From Hyparrhenia diplandra (taxonomy: Eukaryota > Streptophyta > Magnoliopsida > Poales > Poaceae), in NCBI GenBank assembly GCA_015847255.1, contig JADLZK010001932.1, forward strand, positions 1,116,001 through 1,180,000: 64,000 bases of DNA. Direction: 5' to 3'. The position numbers were made by a program, and so were the translations under genes. Position 1 is the first letter of the stretch; each line of letters begins with the position of its first letter. The notes below the pieces were generated by a model that saw nothing but the letters and a program-made list of their open reading frames with translations, had not been told where the DNA came from and searched no databases. Positions 43,556 through 53,154 of the stretch are shown here, in pieces.

Positions 43556-45350
43556 ACGTGACTTTATTCAAGCTCAAAAGGACTACTTAGATCCTTCTCA
43601 GATTCCACAGGCTTACATGTCAATGTCGAGAAAGTCTTTTCTAGTACCAATCAACATTTCAACAGACATGAGCTACTCATCTTGCAAATACTTTTGGTGG
43701 CACTGTTGGTACTATGCCCCTTCACATACACTGGTATTCCTCTAGGCACCACCAAACCAAATGTAAAGGACTTCTCCCCAATGCCGACAAGGATTGAAAA
43801 TAGGCTATCTTTGGTAAGCAAATTCCTCTCTTAACATGGTAGACTAATACTTGTTAACTCTGTTATGAGTGCCCTGCCCACCTTCTATATGTGTACTTTA
43901 AGTCCCCCCCCCCCCCCCACCCCCACCCCCCAAGATAATTAAACGGTCGACAGTACAGAAAAAAATGCCTTTGTAGTGGTAGTGAGATCAATAGAAAGGG
44001 TAACTATCTAGTGGCTTGGGAAGATGCTTCCAAACCAAAAAATGAAGGTGGCCTTGGAATCATAGACCTGAGAACCCAAAATGATGCCTTACTCCTTAAA
44101 TTTCTAGATAAATTCTACAATTCAGCTTACCCCCATGGGTTTCTCTCACTTGAGACAAACTCTATGGAAACACAAGATTATCACCCCGTGCTAGAAGGCC
44201 AATTGGTTCACTTTGGTGAAAAGATGTCACCAAGGTGAAAAGATGTCACCAAGATCTTTGATAAGTTCAGGAGCATAAGTACCTGCATTCCTAATAAAGG
44301 CAATTCCATCGCCTTCCGGTTAGATGACTGGTCTAGGCCACCTTTGCAGCAACGTTCCCTCATCTTTTCTCCTTTACTAAAAGGGAAAATCATTCCATAT
44401 TACACATGAGAACACAAGATCTAGACAGTAACTTCCACATGCCCAAATCCAATCAAGCAACAACCCGGCTAGGAGAATTGCAGGTACTCCTTCTAGAAAG
44501 TGACATGGAACCTAAATTAGATGACATCTGGAATTATATTTGGGGAAGTTTCCTTTCAGCAAAAAAGGCTTACAAAGCAATGAGTGGATCTGTGGCTGCC
44601 TCTCCTCCATTCAAATGGCTATGGGGATCAAGTAACCTTGGCAAACATAAATTCTTCTTTGCTTTTTTAATCGGGGACAGACTCAACACAAGGAACCTTC
44701 TCAAAAGGAAAAACAGAACTCTAAATGCCTATAACTGTGTATTGTGTGATTCAAGTGTCGAAGAAACTTTGTTTCATCTTTTCTTTGGATGTCCCTTTAG
44801 TCAAAACTGTTGGAACTCCCTACACATTTTTTGGGAAGATACTTTAGACTGTTTGGATATGGTGATAGAAGCCAGAAGACTTTTGGGCACCCCATCTTCA
44901 GAGAAATTATGATAATTGCCTGCTAGACCAGTTGGAAAACCAGGAACAATATTATCTTTGACAATGGGAACAGGAATTTCGAGCAATGGAAAAAATCCTT
45001 CAAGGAAGAGCTTGGACTGGTTTGTATCAACGCCAAGCCATCTAAAGCACAAGTTTTGTCAACATGCATAGACCAATACTCCTGATGCTTTACTGGTTTT
45101 TGTCTTTAGGCTTTACAGCCTTGTACCCGGTTGCCTCCCTCGTACAGTTGCTCTCCCTTTTCGTTTCCATTTTTAGTTCTTGCTCGTAGTTCTTTTTTGC
45201 TCTGTGTAGGCAGCTTCTTAGTCCTTAGCATAGCTATTAGTGTTCCTGGTTCCTTTGGTTCTTATGTATGTACAGTCTTTTATATTATCGAAAATGAAAA
45301 ATATAGGTAGGGTGCTCCCCTGCATTCCTTTTCAAAAAAAAAAAAAAAAA
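43556..45350 (+). mobile_element. 5'-truncated L1-type LINE with poly(A) tail
   Basis: Flanked by GGAAACAATG (43546-43555 and 45351-45360) and ending in A17 (45334-45350). It covers the C-terminal part of the reverse transcriptase (YTGIPLGTTKPNVKDF, RLSLVSKFLS, YLVAWEDASKPKNEGGLGI) and an intact-looking zf-RVT domain at about 44505-44912 (WNYIWGSFLSAKKAY, HKFFFAFLIGDRLNTRNLL, NCVLCDSSVEETLFHLFFGC). The endonuclease and the RT catalytic core are missing through 5' truncation. A long C-run (43904-43931) sits inside. Stops and frameshifts are present. Confidence 0.9.
44406..44912 (+). pseudogene. LINE zf-RVT domain fragment
   Basis: An open frame of 168 codons. From about codon 35 it contains the zf-RVT domain with NCVLCDSSVEETLFHLFFGC (CxxC..HLFxxC zinc-ligand pattern), followed by NCWNSL. 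This is the C-terminal end of an L1-type polyprotein. The start codon is fortuitous, because in the intact polyprotein the frame would continue upstream. No host gene is implied. Confidence 0.8.
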
Positions 45351-45703
45351 GGAAACAATGGAGCACTTATTTTTGGGCTGTCATTTTGCCATTGTCTGTT
45401 GGAGTTCTATTGGGATTATTGTTCAAAACCAAAATGGTATGTTTGATGCAATTGGATAGATCAAAAGACAGACCAACCTCGCTTTCTTCATGATAATAAT
45501 TTTATTATTATGATATGTTGGTCCATCCGGATAGTAAGATATGACTTCATCTTAAAGGTTTACCGTCAAATTCTGCATCGACCAAAGCAACTTTCTCAAG
45601 GGAGTTGAAAATCATTGCCCCGAGGGCAAAGGCCTGGGATTCTGCAACGTTTGATTTGTCTTTATTTATTTCTTCTGCTCTTTCTTTGCTTCGTGAATTC
45701 TCT

Positions 45704-46776
45704 CAGTAGTAACGAAGTGATTTTGCATCAACCAGGAAAATCTTTTCCGTGGCCGCCGTACTGTTCTCCCATCATGGTTAATCCCGTGATTTTGCGTGGT
45801 GGGCACTTTTTATTTACCGTGGCGGGCACTTTTATAAAGGCCCGCCACGAAAAAAAATGCACCCATTTTCGGAGGTGGGCACGTTAAACTGGCCCATCAC
45901 GTAAAATAACCCGAGGGCCCGACGAAGCCCAAACCATACTCGCTATCGGGCCATATATATTATAGCACACTAGGGTTTCATCCTCACCCTCACTCATTCT
46001 CTTAGCCAGTCACCCACTCGATCCCTCTCCCTCCCCATCCCGAGCCCACGCCTCCCTCCCTCTCCTCTCCATCCACCCCACGGGCGCCCCTACCTCTCCT
46101 CCCTCCTCTTCATGGTGGTGGCGGCGCGGTGGTGCTGCGGGTGGCGTTGGCCCCTTGGGGACACGACAGCGCGCGTGGCCACGGGGCGGCGCATGGCCAC
46201 GGGCGGTGTCGTCGGCCCGCTAGGACGCGGCGGCGCACGGCTAATCCCAGCAGTGGTGGCGGATCCGGTAGGCACGGGCGGATCCCGAGGCGGACGGCTT
46301 CCTCAGCGGATCCCGGCGGAGGATGGCTTCCTCGAGCGAGATCCCGGTGAAGAACGGCTTCCTCGGCGGATCCCGGCGGAGGACGGCTTCCTCGAGTAGA
46401 TCCCGGCGGCGGGGGGCGTCCTCGCGGATCCCAACGGCGGATCCGGGCGTGGAGGGGCCCCCGGCGGCGGATCGGGCGTGGAGGGTCGGCCGGCCGCAGT
46501 GGTGGATGAGGATGCAGCGGGGATGGTGTGCGGGCGTGGGGCGGCTGCGGCGGCGCGTGGGGATGGCGGCTCGACGGCGGCGGCGGCGTATCAGCCGAAC
46601 CAGATCAAGCCCGTTTGGGCTTTTTCTCTTTTTTTTTTTTTTATTAACCGTGGCGGGCACTTTACGCTCGCCACGATAAAAAAATTATTAACCATGACCT
46701 TTGAAAGGTGACGGGTACACTTGTCCGCCACCTAAAATCAATTTCGCCCGTCACCAAAAAAAACTTTTTACTAGTG
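45704..46776. mobile_element. Small non-autonomous CACTA-like element upstream of copy C
   Basis: The right end is ..TTACTAGTG and the left end CAGTAGTAA (one base off CACTAGTAA). TCT flanks both sides (45701-45703 and 46777-46779), the three-base target size of CACTA transposons. Subterminal CCGTGGCGGGCACTTT motifs occur near both ends in opposite orientation, as in the large CACTA element at the left of the window. The homologous site upstream of copy B, in the CT microsatellite, is empty. The 1.07-kb body has a GC-rich centre and no transposase. Confidence 0.82.
46285..46450 (+). repeat. Degenerate tandem GC-rich repeat inside the small CACTA element
   Basis: Four to five imperfect units of about 30-36 bases with the core GCGGATCCCGGCGGAGGA followed by CGGCTTCCTCGAG. 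The open frames over this region are by-products of the repeat. Confidence 0.7.
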
Positions 46777-46779
46777 TCT

Positions 46780-47694
46780 CTCTCTCCCTTTTTTTTTCTA
46801 CGGTTCGTTTGGTTGTTATGTTGTAACTTTCTATTTTTCATTAAAAAATAATATGTAGGGGCTTCTCAGCCCCTCCAGTTTCCTCCAAAAAGATAATCTG
46901 ATTGATTTCCCTTATTAAAGATTGCAATTACTTTAGTTGAACTCAGCGTGATTCTCGATAGTTGAAATCTACGATTGTGATACTTGACGAGTCGAGAAAT
47001 CAAAATATGTTGGTGCCAACAATGCACAAGTTCTACCACAGATGACACACTATTTTTGTAATCCCCACTTCCGGGGAAATAAATAAAGAAAACTTAATGT
47101 GTTAGTTTTGTCTTGAGTCATTTTTCTCAAATTTAACCAAATTTATAAAGAAAACTGTCACTATTATAGATGGCAAATAGGTATATATATACTACGAAAA
47201 TATGTTCCATGCCTAATATAATATTCATTTGCTAAAATATATAAATATTAGTATAGTATCCTTTTGTATCCACTTAGTCAAACCATGCATCTAAGTTTAA
47301 CTTGGACCAAAACTAAAATATCAAGTGTCCGCGAAAACCATGCGCAAGTTCTACCACAGATCGATGACACAAGCTCGATCAGGAACCTGACGTATATGTG
47401 GTTTTCAGCAGAACGTGGAAAATTTTAACCCAAAAGGCGAATGATCCAAGCAAGTGTCCATGAACTCACCGCCCAGACTCAGATAAGACACCAAACATGG
47501 TGCGGTCGAAGCGAGGCAACTACGTGAATATGCAGATCACGATCATCCCAGTATTTATTTTGGACACGCACGGCACGACCGGTTCTACGTACGTATTGGT
47601 TCCCCATAGAAAAGGCCTCACCCAAGCTACTTCCAAAGCTTGGAACTTGGCGAAGCCAGAGCATTAAGGACCCGAGTGCACACTTCATATCACG
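46780..47694 (+). promoter_or_regulatory. Upstream region of subtilase copy C
   Basis: Homologous to 11600-11831 plus 12739-13413 upstream of copy B, without the Mutator-like element. It holds single copies of AACCTGACGTA, AACGTGGAAAATTTTA, GCGAATGATCC and TACGTACGTATTGG. At the TATA position it reads CATAGAAAAGG (about 47605), so the TATA box of copy B is not preserved. About 35 extra bases, including ATTAAGGACCCGAG, lie between this and the ATG. Confidence 0.62.
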
Positions 47695-50600
47695 ATGGGC
47701 AGCTGCACCGTGCTCAAGGCGCTTGCCTTTGTCTGCTTCTTCTTCTTCTTCCGCGGCGGCAGCTTCAGCTTGCATGCTTCAGCTTCAGAGATCAACGGCG
47801 GCGATGATGGCGATGAACGGTCGTCGCAGCAGGTCAGTACTGTACGTGCACATGTATCGAGCCCTGATCATCCATGGAGCAAGAACTTAGTATCATGTGT
47901 GTGTCCTTTCTGCAGGTGTACATCGTGTACATGGGTCATCAGCATGAACAACCGTCGTCAGAGTTGGCTGCTGGTGGTTTCTCTGCAGCAAAAGCTGCTC
48001 ATCATCACGGGCTGCTCAACCAGGTCCTCGACGATGGCAGGTCAGGCGATTCATTTCGTGTTTCCTTTTTAAAACCTGGTTAGCCCCTGGACAGGTCGCT
48101 AATTTTTTTAATAAAAAAAACATTTCCAAACTCAAATACTAGCATGTGGACCCACATATATTTAACTGGACCATCTTTTACTACCTCTACTAAAACTGGA
48201 TATATTAGGCTGGACCCACATATATTTAACTATGCCTTTTTATTGAATATATTTGGGGTCTTAAATGGTCTAAAATGAAAAACAAAAACAAGTGGAATAT
48301 TTGGACATCTAAATGATTGCAAATACAAAGTTTTATATAACACTGAGCTACAATTCTGATATAAAATTTGTATTTATCCAACTTCACACACACAAAAAAT
48401 GTGATTTTAAATAACACAAAGGCAGATACACCATCTGACCTAGACCCACCACCTTGTCAACAGAACTATCTAAGGAACTAGATGATTATTTTAAGTTGGA
48501 GAGTGTTGTTAAAATAGCGACAACTTTAGGGTAAATCGATCATTACTCTTTATTAATTCCTAAAATATGTAAATGTAGAAACATTTAGGGCGGATTTGGA
48601 TCCTCTCAATTTAGTGGAAAAATGAAATCTATTTGATGGAATAGGTTATTTGGCTTGGAATTTAACATCCACAACTTTCCGATGGTCAGATATAAACGTA
48701 ACTTAAATACATAAGATGAGAACTGAAAACTGAATCTAAAGCTCACCATACTATGCTTTTACTCTACAACCTAGGCGTCCACAACAGGCTTTTCAAAGCG
48801 CTAGCTGATGTATAATAGAGAAGCAAGAAAAATGAAAAACAAATATAACATCAAAGCTGATAACACAAAGCTATGAGAGGGTAACATCAGGTCTAGTACG
48901 TACTACAAGACTAGCTCTTGTTATCTCATCAGCGAGAGTTTTTTTTTTTTCTCTCTCTCCTCCACGTCAGCATGAAGCAATATCTAAGCTATCTTGTTAG
49001 GAACGTCAGCTTGCTCCACCGCTCACACCCCTACAACAGCACATATATAAGTACCTCTCCCATATGGCCAGATATATTTCAATACAATAATATTAGCTTA
49101 ATTAATTTTTTGACTAAATTATGATTATCAAAATGGATTTCAATTCCAAGGTTGCTTTCTATAAAGCAGGGTTTTCCTCTAAAAAAATCAATTCCAAAAT
49201 TCAAAAAAAAAAATACTATACATCTCTTCTTTATGTATAATAAAATCAAACGGCTCTAGCATCAGACAACAAGGCAGTAGAGCAAAAAAAAAAAAAAAAA
49301 AACTGCTTCTACGTGGCATATGCTGCAGCGATGCTATGGACAGGATCATCTACAGCTACACGAGGAGCATCAATGGATTCGCGGCCAGGCTGACCGAGGA
49401 GGAGAAACATAAGCTGTCAAGCAAAGAAGGTGTCGTGTCCGTCTTCCCAAGCCGGACTTACCAACCCCAGACCACGAGATCATGGGACTTCCTCGGGTTC
49501 CCCAAGACGGCTCGCCGGAGCCTGCCCACGGAGGCGGAGGTCATCGTCGGCATGATCGACACCGGCCTGTGGCCGGACTCCCCCGTCCTTCTCCGACGAG
49601 GGCTTCGGCCCGCCGCCGACCCGGTGGAAGGGCACCTGCCAAAACTTCACCTGCAACAAGTACGTTCGGCCGCGTTGTTCTCTTTGTGCCACTACTGGTT
49701 AGTTGATGGACACATGCATGTTGAATCGTTGATTCGTGCACGCAGCAAGATCATCGGCGCCCGGGCGTACAGGCAAGGCAACACGGGCCTGTCGCCGGTG
49801 GACACGGCCGGCCACGGCACACACGGTGTCGACGGTGGCCGGGCGGGTGGTGGAGAACGTCAGCCTCGCCGGGCTGGCCGCCGGCTCGGGCGCGCGGCGC
49901 GGTGCCGGGCGCCAGGCTCGCGGTCTACAAGGTGTGCTGGGACGACGGGTGCTGGTCCGAGGACATCCTGGCCGCGTTCGACGACGCCGTCGCCGACGGC
50001 GTCGACCTCATCTCCTACTCCATCGGACGCACAGTCCCGCTGCCCTACTTCGGGCAGGCGGCGGCCATCGGGGCTTTCCACGCCATGAGGCTCGGGGTGC
50101 TCACCTCCGCGGCGGCCGGCAACTCCGCGCTCGACGGCGGCCGCGTCGACAATGTCGCGCCGTGGATCCTGTGCGTCGCCGCCAGCAGCACCGATCGCCG
50201 GCTCGTGGGCAAGCTAGTCTTGGCAACGGCACGACCATTGAGGTGAGAGCCCATAGATCATGCACTCATCTGGTCCTTCCGAAATTCTTTGTGATGCTCA
50301 TCATGTTGTTTTGGCACAGGGAGCCTCCGTTAACATCTTCCCCAAACTACAGGAAGCCCCGCTCGTCCTCCCGATGAACATCAACGGGTACTTGAAATTC
50401 TTGTATGCCGTCTTTGTGTCAATGGTTGGCCATTTCATTCAACTTTGCTGCATTGCAGCTCCTGTGAACCGGAGTCACTGGCCGGACAATCATACGAGGG
50501 AAAGATCCTTCTCTGCGCCCATGGAAGCGACGGCAAGGGCCCCTCTCCTCGCTGGCGCTGCCGGCGCAGTCATCGTCACCAGCGAGCCCGACATCGCTTT

Positions 50601-51803
50601 CCTGCTGCCCCTTCCTGCCCTGACCATCAGCAGCGACCAATTCACCGAAATCATGTCCTATGTCAACAAAACACGGTGAGAACAAGATTCTATGGCATGT
50701 TGCTAAGCTGAACAATGCTTTGATGTGTTTGTGTTCTCTTCTGCAGCAATCCTGTCGGCACGATACGCAGCACCGAAACGGCCTTCGACTCCAACGCGCC
50801 GATCGTCTCCTCCTTCTCATCTACAGGACCAAACTTGATCAGCCCAGGGATTCTCAAGGTTTTCAATTGTTAATATCGACCAAAAGCGCAAAATCACAAT
50901 CAAAGAACGAGCAATACTGATGTGTTTTCTTTACCCCTGTAACCTGCAGCCTGACCTGTCTGCGCCGGGGGTCGACATCCTGGCAGCATGGACGCCGCTG
51001 TCGCCGGTGGCCGACAACCTCGACGGCGAGTCCACGGCGTACAGCATCAGCTCAGGCACGTCCATGGCTTGCCCCACGCCACCGGCGTCGCGGCGTACGT
51101 CAAGTCCTTCCACCCCGACTGGTCGCCGGCGATGATCATGTCGGCTCTCATCACCACAGGTAACGAACTTGCATCCATCGACTCCTCAACAATGCTGCAT
51201 GTCCGCGGTCGTACCGCCTAACGCCTGCCTGCGTGAACGAAGCTACGCCGATGAACGCATCGCGCAACCCGGGCGGCGGCGAGCTCGTCTACGGCGCCGG
51301 GCAGCTCAACCCGTCGGAGGCGCGGGACCCGGCCTCGTGTACGACGCGCGGGAGGACGACTACGCCCGCATGCTGTGCGCGGAAGGGTACAACTCCACGC
51401 AGCTCTGGACCATCACCGGCTCCAACAACGCCACCGCCTGCCCAGCCGCGGCCAGTGGCGGCGGCAGCACCGCTGGCGCCGCCGACCTCAACTACCCGAC
51501 CATGGCGCACCACGCCAGGCCGGGTAACAACTTCACGGTCCGTTTCCCGCGCACCGTCACCAACGTCGGGCGCCGGGCTCCGTGTACACCGCCAAGATCA
51601 CCGACCGGAGACCATACGTTGGAGTCGCCGTCGCGCCGAGGAGGCTGGCGTTCAGTAAGCTGCTGCAGAATCTGTCGTTCAACGTGACGGTCTCCGGCGC
51701 GCTGCCGGATGCGAACGAGTTCGTGTCGGCTGCCGTCGTGTGGTCTGATGGTGTGCGTCAGGTTAGGAGTCCGATTATTGTCCACACAGTGGATGTCGAG
51801 TAA
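47695..51803 (+). CDS. Subtilisin-like serine protease copy C (cucumisin/SBT4 type)
   Basis: Secreted S8 protease, expected about 750 residues. Nine exons with GT-AG introns: 47695-47832, 47916-48040, 49329-49659, 49746-50242, 50320-50387, 50459-50675, 50747-50858, 50950-51159, 51243-51803. Signal peptide MGSCTVLKALAFVCFFFFF; I9 propeptide from VYIVYMGHQHEQ through VVSVFPSRTYQ; Asp in VGMIDTGLWPDS; His in the GHGTH box (frame-broken); SAAAGNSALDGG; PA-domain stretch SYEGKILLCAHG; Ser in SSGTSMAC; fibronectin-like end NFTVRFPRTVTN to HTVDVE. Splice sites match copy B where B is intact. Relative to copy B and the family there are about eight indels, nearly all in C or G runs (near 49581, 49818, 49889, 50219, 50549, 51071, 51331, 51570). 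As written no full protein is made. They may be assembly errors, in which case the gene is intact, or real lesions. Substrate unknown. Confidence 0.85.
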
Positions 51804-52247
51804 TCCTACAAACACACCAAACTGAGGCCGACATTGTAACAGACAATGTTGGGGTTGGGGAACAACGAACAACACGCTATATCAAATCTTGGATTGAGAA
51901 GATTGCAAATTGCAATATGCATGTGAGAATTATTCAATTGGATACATTGAGTACCAATTACTATGTTAGACCAAAGAAAAACGGTCAGATGAGCTCCTTT
52001 TTTTTTTTTTTTTTTTTTTTTGATAACATGAGCTCCTAGCTATTCAGTAACATGCTGAACAAACCCATCTAATTCACAACTTGCTAACAACCACCGGTCC
52101 CATTTCTCCTGGCTTATTAAAGATGAAGGTCACTTTAACTGTCAGCACTTAAAATGGCACTCACGTCTAATATGTTGGTTGCTTGCAGAGGCTCTTCTAA
52201 TACAACATCAGCAGGATCTCTGCAGATAGCATCACACAGATCAATGA
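51804..52247. other. Intergenic region between subtilase copy C and the PPR pseudogene
   Basis: The 3' flank of copy C followed by the 3' flank of the minus-strand PPR gene, whose stop codon is at 52248-52250. No other gene. It contains the poly-T insertion listed separately. Confidence 0.6.
51999..52027 (-). mobile_element. Minimal poly(A)-only retroinsertion
   Basis: A run of about 22 T followed by GATAAC is bracketed by perfect ATGAGCTCCT repeats (51989-51998 and 52028-52037). This is what a LINE-mediated insertion looks like when almost only the poly(A) tail was copied. Confidence 0.6.
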
Positions 52248-52309
52248 TCACCAGTTATCTTTGCAAGAACATGGTCCATCCTTGAAGTGATGGAACTATA
52301 GTTTTCCAT

Positions 52310-52470
52310 GCGCCCGGAGCCGGTATTATGGCCCGGCCCAAGCACGGCCCGCCCCGAAGGCCGCGGGCTCGGCTGGCACGGCCCAAGGGGTAGGGTGGAC
52401 TGGGCCGACCCCCGTGCACGGCGGGTAAGCACGGCCCGGCCCGGTGATAGTGTAGCGGGCCATTATGGGC
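52310..52470. repeat. GGCCCGGCCC-rich left subterminal region of the hAT element
   Basis: Many short GGCCCGGCCC, GCACGGCCC and GGGCC motifs within 160 bases of the end, mirrored at the right end. Subterminal motif clusters are where hAT transposases bind. Confidence 0.75.
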
Positions 52471-52562
52471 CATGGGCGAGATTGGAAAAAAAGGCCAGCG
52501 GCTATAATCCCTCCCTCCCAGGGCCTAGCCCATCCCCAACCCTAATCCACGCCGGCCCGTCG

Positions 52563-52571
52563 TATATAACC
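52563..52571 (+). promoter_or_regulatory. TATA box of the hAT transposase gene
   Basis: GTATATAACCCC lies about 590 bases upstream of the transposase ATG. A likely 5' UTR intron runs from GAT|GTGAGTTC (about 52838) to TTTTGCAG (about 53027). Confidence 0.5.
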
Positions 52572-53154
52572 CCATCCCCCGCCCCCCCCTTCTCACTCGC
52601 TCTCCCCCACCCAAACCCTAGATCTGTCGCGCTCCTCTTCTCTGTCACTCGTTCGTCGTTCCCAACCCTAAATCCGCCGCCTCCGCCGCCGAATCTGCCG
52701 TCGACCTGCGACTTGGAGTGCGGCGACTGCCTTCTTCGCCTCGGTGAACTCGATCCGCCCTCCAGCGGCGAGTTTTCCCTCTTCTCTCCCCTCTCTCTCT
52801 CTCTCCCGTTCCCCTTTCCATCTCGACTCGGTGATGTGAGTTCTTGATCTTGCACTTCCTCCTCCCCACCATCCTTCCTTCTTAACGTTGTGTCGATCTC
52901 ATCTTGTACTTTTTGGTGTCCTACTCCGGCCTTTGGGCTCCGGTAGCTTGGTGACCGGCGAGCCTTTTTTCCCTTTCCATCTCGTCTAGATCTTGCACAA
53001 TTGCACTTCTCTATTTTCTTTTGCAGGTAACTAACCTTCTCTGTTTTCTGTGTGCGGGTCGGTAGCCGATGCATCATCCTCGTCTAGCTGCGGCTTAGTT
53101 CGAGGTCGTCCTCGGTGACCACCCGCACCGTCGAGGAACGGGGCTGGAGAGGCC

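Larger units (their letters stand above)
42990..45640 (+). mobile_element. LINE remnant L3, interrupted by a younger LINE
   Basis: The head (TGCTGAGACTACTGAATG, GAATGCTAAACAAAG) and degenerate zf-RVT traces to 43555 match remnant L2 upstream of copy B. The tail resumes at 45351 (GGAAACAATGGAGCAC) and runs to about 45640. The interruption is a second LINE with its own target duplication. This remnant shows that the unit duplicated with subtilase copies B and C extends at least 4.7 kb upstream of the gene. Confidence 0.8.

Noticed and set aside
46112..46711. GC-rich open frames of 77-139 codons on both strands
   Set aside because: They follow a degenerate tandem repeat inside a non-autonomous CACTA element and carry no domain.
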